A stretch of 8,059 nucleotides of DNA from assembly GCA_021805885.1 (NCBI GenBank), contig JAJZDR010000037.1, positions 1 through 8,059 on the forward strand, given 5' to 3'. Within the stretch, counting starts at the first letter, position 1. The number at the start of each line of letters is the position of its first letter. A model generated the notes under the pieces. That model did no database searches and was not told where the DNA came from. It saw only the letters and a list, made by a program, of their open reading frames with translations. The position numbers and the translations under genes are program-made. This document shows positions 1-5,504 of this stretch, piece after piece. This DNA is from a bacterium (GTDB lineage: Bacteria > Patescibacteria > Dojkabacteria > JAKAPS01 > JAJZLI01).

Positions 1-1383
1 AAATGCCTGTTCACCACTATTAACTTTCTCCCTTATAAAATTGTATGCATCATTTCTTTTTTTATCACTAACTATATATGTTTTAACATCAATTCTACCT
101 TCTGGTTTCTCATCGAGTATTGATATATCTAGATCTCCATATATTCCTAAAGCAAGTGTTCTTGGAATAGGTGTTGCAGTCATTGTTAGTATGTGAGGAT
201 CAATACCTTTTGAAATTAAGGTTTCTCTTTGTCTTACACCAAAACGATGCTGTTCATCTATTATAATCAGACCTAACTTTTTAAAAATATCTTTATCTTG
301 TAGAAGTGCTTGTGTTCCTATAAATACAGAAGCTGATTTGTCTATTTTTTTTGATAAAGAAGTCACTATTTCAACTTTTACTCCCTTGGATTGTAGATAT
401 TTTTTAAAAGAAGAATAATGCTGCTTGGCTAAAATTGAAGTTGGAACCATTATTGCAGTTTGAAGATTATTTAAATACATAGTATATGCTGCAATGACAG
501 CAACAATTGTTTTTCCCGATCCTACGTCTCCCTCTAACAATCTATTCATTGGAATTCCTCTTTTTATATCTTCATATATTTCATTTATACTTCTCCTTTG
601 CGCATTTGTTAGAGTAAAATCAAGACTTGATACAAAATCTTGTATTTTTTCCTCATCAATAGATATTTTATATGCAGACCTTTTTTCTCTCTCTTGTTTT
701 CTCATGTGAGAGATCATCTGTATATATAATATTTCTTCAAAACCTAATCTTTTTTTTGCTTCCGTTATATCATCAAAACTATTTGGAAAATGTAGTTTAA
801 AAAGAGCATCTTTTATTGTGGTAAGATTATATTTTTTCCTTATGTTTAAAGGGAGATAATCTTCTTCTATATTAAAATTTGATAATAGTGTTTTTATTCT
901 TGATCTTAACCATTTTGAAGTAATGCCTTTGGTTTGACTATATACAGGAGTTATTCTACCAAAATGTACTGTCTCCGTATTTTTTAATACCTCAAATTTT
1001 GGTGACATGAATACAAATCTACCCTTTTTTATATCAGTCTTTCCTATAATAATAACCTCATCCCCTATTTTTATATTATTTATTATATATTTTTGATTAA
1101 ACCATATAATATCAGAAGTCCCAGTAGAATCTTCTATTTCTGCGGTAGTTATATTTTTTCTGTTCCTTGTATAGATATTTTTTATATTTTTTATCTTCCC
1201 TTTTACAATATTTATATCTTGGGGTACAATATTTGCTATTTTTTTTATATTTCTAGAGTCTTCATACTTTATTGGATAGTAATATAGGAGGTCTCTAAGA
1301 GTTAATATATTCAATTTTTTTAACAATTCTGAATATTTTATACCTATGTAATAGACATTAGATACAGGATCATCTAGCCCCAT
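1..1383 (-). CDS. recG: ATP-dependent DNA helicase RecG, 5' part (C-terminus beyond the left edge)
   Basis: RecG is a superfamily 2 helicase that binds branched DNA and regresses or remodels stalled replication forks and recombination intermediates in the cytoplasm. I translated the minus strand from ATG at 1383; 461 codons lie in the window and roughly 220 residues (the rest of helicase domain 2 and the C-terminal region) are expected past the edge. Visible landmarks: an N-terminal helix-hairpin-like segment (residues 12-40, with DLLYYYPIKYED); the OB-fold wedge domain (about 50-140); motif 0 glutamine near LTNAQRR (258-264); Walker A EGDVGSGKT (284-292, Lys291); motif Ia VPTSILAKQH (313-322); Walker B DEQH (376-379) followed by RFGV; motif III MTATPIPRT (401-409), diagnostic of RecG; and GDLDISILDE (416-425). 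The start lies 2 nt after the stop of the small upstream ORF and has no Shine-Dalgarno sequence, so it is probably co-transcribed with tyrS. The motif Ib region looks shortened. Family assignment is secure. Confidence 0.95.
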   Translation of the reverse strand, partial: MGLDDPVSNVYYIGIKYSELLKKLNILTLRDLLYYYPIKYEDSRNIKKIANIVPQDINIVKGKIKNIKNIYTRNRKNITTAEIEDSTGTSDIIWFNQKYIINNIKIGDEVIIIGKTDIKKGRFVFMSPKFEVLKNTETVHFGRITPVYSQTKGITSKWLRSRIKTLLSNFNIEEDYLPLNIRKKYNLTTIKDALFKLHFPNSFDDITEAKKRLGFEEILYIQMISHMRKQEREKRSAYKISIDEEKIQDFVSSLDFTLTNAQRRSINEIYEDIKRGIPMNRLLEGDVGSGKTIVAVIAAYTMYLNNLQTAIMVPTSILAKQHYSSFKKYLQSKGVKVEIVTSLSKKIDKSASVFIGTQALLQDKDIFKKLGLIIIDEQHRFGVRQRETLISKGIDPHILTMTATPIPRTLALGIYGDLDISILDEKPEGRIDVKTYIVSDKKRNDAYNFIREKVNSGEQAF

Positions 1384-1385
1384 AA

Positions 1386-1499
1386 TTATTGGTTATAGAT
1401 AGCAAGGAGAGTTGATAGTAGCAGAGCTATTATAGTAAGTCCCATGATTACTACAAATATTTTTTTTTCATGTTTTTGAAAAAAATTTCTTCTAGCCAT
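1386..1499 (-). CDS. Small single-pass membrane protein, 37 residues, function unknown
   Basis: I do not recognise this protein. Reading the minus strand from ATG at 1499 to TAA at 1388-1386 gives 37 residues. The first 13 are basic (R3, R4, K9, H10, K12, K13 against a single acidic E11), followed by one uninterrupted hydrophobic segment at residues 14-34 (starting IFVVIMGLTII) and a three-residue tail YNQ. The positive-inside rule predicts an N-in, C-out membrane anchor with almost nothing outside. It fills the space between tyrS (10 nt upstream) and recG (2 nt downstream) almost exactly, which suggests a real gene in one operon rather than a chance frame. No Shine-Dalgarno motif precedes it, but neither do its neighbours have one. 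It contains an A9 run (plus-strand T9 at 1460-1468), a potential slippage or sequencing-error site. It could be a stand-alone small membrane protein or a chance open frame; conservation would decide. Confidence 0.6.
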   Translation of the reverse strand: MARRNFFQKHEKKIFVVIMGLTIIALLLSTLLAIYNQ

Positions 1500-1509
1500 A
1501 ATATTTTGT

Positions 1510-2715
1510 TTAGAAAGTAGTCTTAATCTTTACTAAATTTCTTTTACCTACCTTCACAATCATACCAGATTTCATATCAATTTCTAAATTTACATCATTT
1601 ATTCTTACATTATCTATATATACTCCACCACTTTTTATTAGTCTTCTAGCATCTGCTTTTGAAGGAATTTGTCCAGTTAGAGATGTTATAAGATCAATTA
1701 TTCTCGCTTTCTTTTTATCTACTTTGACCAATATCAGATCATCAGATATAACTTGTTTTTCTTGTACAGTTTTTTTAAAATTATTCTCTGCTTTTATTGC
1801 ATCTTTTTTTGTTGAATATAAAGCAGTTATCTCATATGCCAGAACCTTTTTTATATCCATAATTCCAGAACTTGTTGACTCATTGAGATCTTTTTCTATG
1901 TTCTTTATATCCTCGGTACTTACCCTTGTTGCTATATTAAAATATTCTATAATTACACTATCTCTTATGCTCATAACTTTACCATATATATCATTAGGTT
2001 GATCCGTTATATTTATAACATTACCCCAAGATGAAGACATTTTTCTCCCATCAGTCCCAGATAGAAGTTTTTTAGTTAAACATACTTGTTTCTTCATATT
2101 AAAATAACCTTGTATTTCTCGACCTGCTAAAATATTAAATAACTGATCAGAGCCTCCTAGTTCTACATCTGATTTTATTGCTACTGAGTCATAACCTTGC
2201 ATTATTGGATATAAAAATTCATGAAGTCCTATTGGTTTGTGATTTTTATATCTATCTATAAAGTTTTCTCTCTCAATAAGCTGGGCTACTGTAAAGTGCT
2301 TAGATATATCAAGGATACTAGAAAAATTAAATTTCTCTAACCACTCTGAATTATATCTATACTCTACTTTAGATAAATCTAGAATCTTTTTAAGCTGAGT
2401 TTCATAAGTTTTGAAATTTTCTCTTATTTCATTCTCAGTGATAACCTTTCTTTCACTATCTTTATCCGATGCATCCCCTACTTTTGCTGTAAAATCACCA
2501 ATAATTAAAACAACTTTATGTCCCAAATCTTGAAAATCTCTTAATCTTTGTATAGTAGATGCTCTACCAAGATGTATTTGAGATGCCGTAGGGTCAATAC
2601 CAAATTTTATACGTAGTGTCTTATTACTATCCAATGAATTTTCAAGCTCCTTTTTTGTTATTACCCTAAATGTTGCTCTATCGAGTATTAACTTTTTTTT
2701 ATCTTCTTCTTTCAT
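1510..2715 (-). CDS. tyrS: Tyrosyl-tRNA synthetase
   Basis: This class I synthetase activates tyrosine with ATP and charges tRNA-Tyr; bacterial TyrRS works as a cytoplasmic homodimer. The 401 residues match normal family length. The Rossmann catalytic domain carries GIDPTASQIHLGR (39-51), where HLGR (48-51) is the HIGH-equivalent, and GDASDK (80-85). Tyrosine-pocket residues Tyr169, Gln173 and Asp176 sit in FLYPIMQGYD, followed by VELGGSDQ (184-191), and the KMSKS-equivalent is KMSSS (225-229). A helical anticodon-binding region follows (about 240-330), then a C-terminal S4 RNA-binding domain (about 337-398, with PSKADARRLIKSGGVYIDN). Overall it resembles the TyrZ-like bacterial subtype more than E. 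coli TyrS. The ATG at 2715 is the only sensible start: it stands 9 nt downstream of a TATAAT box and allows the full N-terminus. The 71-bp upstream gap is too short for a T-box leader. The gene heads the tyrS/small ORF/recG unit. An A8 run covers codons 5-8. Confidence 0.97.
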   Translation of the reverse strand: MKEEDKKKLILDRATFRVITKKELENSLDSNKTLRIKFGIDPTASQIHLGRASTIQRLRDFQDLGHKVVLIIGDFTAKVGDASDKDSERKVITENEIRENFKTYETQLKKILDLSKVEYRYNSEWLEKFNFSSILDISKHFTVAQLIERENFIDRYKNHKPIGLHEFLYPIMQGYDSVAIKSDVELGGSDQLFNILAGREIQGYFNMKKQVCLTKKLLSGTDGRKMSSSWGNVINITDQPNDIYGKVMSIRDSVIIEYFNIATRVSTEDIKNIEKDLNESTSSGIMDIKKVLAYEITALYSTKKDAIKAENNFKKTVQEKQVISDDLILVKVDKKKARIIDLITSLTGQIPSKADARRLIKSGGVYIDNVRINDVNLEIDMKSGMIVKVGKRNLVKIKTTF

Positions 2716-2724
2716 ATTTTTTAC

Positions 2725-2735
2725 ATTATATTATA
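2725..2735 (-). promoter_or_regulatory. Predicted tyrS promoter: two overlapping TATAAT -10 boxes
   Basis: Read on the minus strand, two perfect TATAAT hexamers share one base: 2735-2730 and 2730-2725. The proximal box ends 9 nt before the tyrS ATG (2715), which would place transcription initiation about 2-4 nt before, or at, the start codon. The distal box would give a leader of roughly 7 nt. No good -35 is visible (TTATGA at 2756-2751 is a weak match). Either way the transcript would be leaderless or nearly so, consistent with the missing Shine-Dalgarno sequence. The hexamers are seen directly; promoter activity is inferred, and the extreme AT content makes chance TATAAT matches more likely. 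Confidence 0.55.
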
Positions 2736-2765
2736 ATAAAACTATGTATATCATAACAGAAAATA

Positions 2766-2774
2766 TGATATAAT
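2766..2774 (+). promoter_or_regulatory. Predicted extended -10 promoter of the PBP gene
   Basis: The sequence TGATATAAT is a perfect extended -10 element (TG, one base, TATAAT with the hexamer at 2769-2774). No recognisable -35 lies 16-18 bp upstream, which extended -10 promoters tolerate. The PBP start codon begins at 2787, 12 nt after the hexamer, so initiation at the usual 6-8 nt distance gives a 5' leader of only about 5-7 nt. This supports both the chosen start and near-leaderless translation. It lies back to back with the tyrS promoter. Confidence 0.65.
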
Positions 2775-2786
2775 TTCAAAGTATAT

Positions 2787-5453
2787 ATGAAGATTAGAAA
2801 ATTTTTGTTGACAGCTAAAAATAGGAGAAATAGTGCCTCTGTTTCAGGTTCCAGGGCTCTACGTACTGTTAAGGCTAAGAAAAACACAGATAGTAAAAAT
2901 AAAAGACTTATAAAAAAAATATTTAAAATATCACTAATGGCAGTGATATTAATATTTTTAATTGGAGCTATAGGATTAACTATCCTTGTTATAAAATATG
3001 CAAATGAATTACCACCTCCTGGAACTCCATTTACTCGTTCTTATGCTCAAACTACCAGTATTTACTCAAGAGGTGGAACTCTACTTTATGCATTTCATGG
3101 GTCTCAAAATAGAGAATGGGTAAATATTAATCAAGTATCAAAAACTATGCAGTGGGCTGTAATAGCAGCAGAAGATAAAAATTTTTATCATGAACCTTTT
3201 GGGATATCATTTACGGGCATAGCTAGAGCTTTCTACCATGATTTTATATTGCGTTCTCCGGGTCTCCAAGGAGGTAGTACTATAACTCAACAACTTGTTA
3301 AAGATACTGTGTTATCCTCTCAAAGAACTTTCCAAAGGAAATTGGAAGAAATTATTTTAACTATAGAAATTTCTCAGAAATATAGTAAACAACAAGTGCT
3401 GGAAGCATATTTAAATGAGGTGTATTTTGGAGGTAATGCATATGGTATTCAAGTTGCATCTCAAGATTACTTTGGTAAAAACCCTAACCAACTTACCCTA
3501 GCCCAGTGTGCTATGCTTGCAGGTATAATACAAGCTCCTTCATTTTATTCTCCTTTGTTTGGTACTAATCCAAAATATGCTATTCCAAGGGCAGATTATG
3601 TCTTAAACCAAATGTTGGCTGACAAAAGTGAAACTGGGGTTACTGCAGCACAAGTTACTCAAGCAAAAAAACAACTTTTACATATGCAATACAACACTTC
3701 AAGTCTTTCTCAGAATATAAAAGATCCATGGTTTGTGTATTATGTGAAAAATCAACTTGAACAAAAATATGGTATAAGTGCAGTACAAGATGGGGGTTGG
3801 AAAGTATACACAACCTTGTCTTGGAAAATGCAACAAGTAGCTCAATCTACAGTGACTAGTGCAGTAAATTATCTTGTATCATCTGGTTTAAATGCTCATA
3901 ATGGGTCTCTCGTATCAGTAGATCCGAATAATGGAGAAATTTTGGCAATGGTAGGTGCATATAAATATGGAGTGTCTTTGTATAACGGTCAGATGAATGG
4001 TGATTTTAACGCTGCTCTTGCCCCAAGACAGCCTGGATCATCCATAAAACCATTCCTATATTTAACTGCATTTCAGGATCTAGGTTTTGCTCCTTCAACT
4101 TTTATGCCAGATTTATATATAAATATTAATGGTTATTCTCCAACAGATTGGAATAATGTTTACAATGGGCCTATGAATATTACTACAGCACTAAGAGAAT
4201 CAAGGAATGTGCCTGCAGTTAAAACGTTATATGCTTTAGGTACTTCAAAATTTATAACAGAATTACATAAATTTGGATTTACTGGATTGTCTACCTATCA
4301 AAATGATCTTTCTATAGCAATTGGTGCTGCAGATACTACTTTGTTACAGAATACTGAAGCATATGGAGTTTTAGCAAATGGAGGAGTAAAATATCCTACA
4401 ATATCAATTTTAAAGATTGTAAACCCTCAAGGAAAAATCATTTATCAATACAATCCACAAAATTCTGGAACAAAAGTAGTACAAACACGATATACCTATC
4501 TTGTAGATAGAATAATATCTCAATTCCCTACTTTGTATTACTCTCCTTCCCCGCTATATAAGGGTTATGTTAATGCTATAGCAGCAAAAACTGGTACTAC
4601 GAATAGTAATAGAGATTTAGTTCTAATGGGCTACACTCAATCTTTGGCTACAGGGCTCTGGGCAGGAAATGATAATAATGCGCCTACAACTGGTAATTCA
4701 TGGGGAGAAGATTTATCTTCTTTCTGGAATTCATATATGTTGAAGGTATTACCAATGATGCCTGCAAGTCATCCATTCCAATCCCCTCCTGGAGTCACTA
4801 CAGCTATGGTATGTTCAGATAGTGGACTTTTGGCATCTTCTACAACAGATTGCAATAAGGTTGTAGCACATTTTGCGCAAGGTCAACTTCCTAAACCAGA
4901 TAATGTAAATATTGTAAAAGATGTATGCTCGCAAGATCCTACACAGCTTGCTACAGCAAGTGATATAGCATCAGGAAACTATGTACAGAAAGTATTTATT
5001 CAACTTCAAGAATATTCTCCTATATTTCAACCTGCATTAGATGCATGGGAGAAGTCTGCAGGTCCTACATATAACCTACCCACAACATACTGTACGAGTC
5101 CAGCTCCTGTATCATCTTCGAGTGGTACTATACAGATTAATGTGTCAAATCCAGTAACCAATGAAAACTTTACATCAGGCCCTGTTAATATAAATATTCA
5201 AGGTACTATTCCTGCTCAATCTTCGGTATCCTTGACCTCAAGCACTTCAGTTAGCGTAAATATTAACAATTCTTCTGGTACATCAGTAGAATCTAGTTCT
5301 ACTTCACTTGTAGCTGGGACTTCTAGCTTTAACATACCAGTACCTACACCACAATCACCTTCTGGACAAACTACTCAATATATGGTTGTTATAACAGTCT
5401 CTAATGGTGGAAATACTGGAACGATTAACATTCCTATAAATGTTTCTTCTTAA
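2787..5453 (+). CDS. Class A penicillin-binding protein (bifunctional PBP1A-like glycosyltransferase/transpeptidase)
   Basis: This ponA/mrcA-like enzyme polymerises lipid II into glycan strands and cross-links their stem peptides on the outer face of the cytoplasmic membrane. A basic cytoplasmic tail (1-45) is followed by a transmembrane anchor (about 46-70). The GT51 domain spans about 90-265: EDKNFY (129-134, catalytic Glu129), GGSTITQQL (162-170), RKLEE (184-188, second catalytic Glu probably Glu188) and EAYLNEVYFGG (206-216). The transpeptidase domain spans about 370-655, with SxxK nucleophile Ser418 in RQPGSSIKPF, SRN (472-474) and KTGTT (601-605), so both activities look intact. Beyond it are a cysteine-containing linker (Cys676, 689, 714, 769) and a Ser/Thr-rich Ig-like tail (about 778-888). 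The length of 888 exceeds many class A PBPs because of that tail. The ATG at 2787 is the only one before the anchor and follows an extended -10. The gene looks monocistronic and less AT-rich than its neighbours, probably because the protein is rich in Ala, Gly, Pro and Thr. Confidence 0.96.
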   Translation: MKIRKFLLTAKNRRNSASVSGSRALRTVKAKKNTDSKNKRLIKKIFKISLMAVILIFLIGAIGLTILVIKYANELPPPGTPFTRSYAQTTSIYSRGGTLLYAFHGSQNREWVNINQVSKTMQWAVIAAEDKNFYHEPFGISFTGIARAFYHDFILRSPGLQGGSTITQQLVKDTVLSSQRTFQRKLEEIILTIEISQKYSKQQVLEAYLNEVYFGGNAYGIQVASQDYFGKNPNQLTLAQCAMLAGIIQAPSFYSPLFGTNPKYAIPRADYVLNQMLADKSETGVTAAQVTQAKKQLLHMQYNTSSLSQNIKDPWFVYYVKNQLEQKYGISAVQDGGWKVYTTLSWKMQQVAQSTVTSAVNYLVSSGLNAHNGSLVSVDPNNGEILAMVGAYKYGVSLYNGQMNGDFNAALAPRQPGSSIKPFLYLTAFQDLGFAPSTFMPDLYININGYSPTDWNNVYNGPMNITTALRESRNVPAVKTLYALGTSKFITELHKFGFTGLSTYQNDLSIAIGAADTTLLQNTEAYGVLANGGVKYPTISILKIVNPQGKIIYQYNPQNSGTKVVQTRYTYLVDRIISQFPTLYYSPSPLYKGYVNAIAAKTGTTNSNRDLVLMGYTQSLATGLWAGNDNNAPTTGNSWGEDLSSFWNSYMLKVLPMMPASHPFQSPPGVTTAMVCSDSGLLASSTTDCNKVVAHFAQGQLPKPDNVNIVKDVCSQDPTQLATASDIASGNYVQKVFIQLQEYSPIFQPALDAWEKSAGPTYNLPTTYCTSPAPVSSSSGTIQINVSNPVTNENFTSGPVNINIQGTIPAQSSVSLTSSTSVSVNINNSSGTSVESSSTSLVAGTSSFNIPVPTPQSPSGQTTQYMVVITVSNGGNTGTINIPINVSS
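5118..5450 (+). other. Ser/Thr-rich Ig-like C-terminal domain of the PBP
   Basis: Residues about 778-888 alternate hydrophobic and polar positions in short stretches (IQINVSNPV, GPVNINIQG, SVSVNIN, TINIPINVS), the pattern of a beta-sandwich such as a bacterial Ig-like fold. The TNENFTSGPVNINI segment resembles the opening strands of Ig-like modules that follow the transpeptidase in some class A PBPs. The domain is unusually rich in Ser, Thr and Asn, with several SSS runs and almost no charged residues. It should lie outside the membrane and may bind wall or surface polymers. Fold and role are inferred from pattern only. Confidence 0.55.
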
Positions 5454-5504
5454 ATAAAACTTTTTTCTAATGATTACTAATGGTATGTAGATTTGTCTAA
5501 GATA
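5454..5504. other. Convergent intergenic gap without an obvious terminator
   Basis: The PBP gene and pheT end facing each other across 51 bp. I looked for intrinsic terminators on both strands. The plus strand has a T6 run (5461-5466) just after the PBP stop but no hairpin before it. The only stem is TAGA/TCTA around a TTTG loop (5488-5499), which is 4 bp, AT-rich and not followed by a U tract. Termination may be Rho-dependent, or the convergent transcripts may overlap at their 3' ends. Confidence 0.5.

Noticed and set aside
494..709. Plus-strand open frame of 71 codons
   Set aside because: It lies wholly antisense to the conserved helicase core of recG and encodes a Ser/Leu/Phe-rich product typical of a reverse-strand shadow.
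1093..1287. Plus-strand open frame of 64 codons
   Set aside because: Antisense to the RecG wedge domain; the aromatic, hydrophobic product reflects the complement of Lys/Ile/Asn codons.
1724..2002. Plus-strand open frame of 92 codons
   Set aside because: Antisense to tyrS, which has full catalytic and S4 motifs on the minus strand.
2693..2700. Homopolymer runs as programmed slippage sites (A8 in tyrS codons 5-8; A8 at 2912-2919 in the PBP gene; A9 in the small ORF; several A8 runs in recG)
   Set aside because: Runs of this length recur through the Lys-rich AT genes, so they follow from base composition. No shifted frame continues usefully, so programmed slippage is unsupported.
2716..2786. 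T-box riboswitch upstream of tyrS
   Set aside because: The whole gap is 71 bp, the predicted leader is under 10 nt, and no T-box core or antiterminator sequence is present.
5467..5482. Direct repeat CTAATG at 10-bp spacing in the convergent gap
   Set aside because: A 6-bp AT-rich repeat is expected by chance, and no third copy or partner site is seen.
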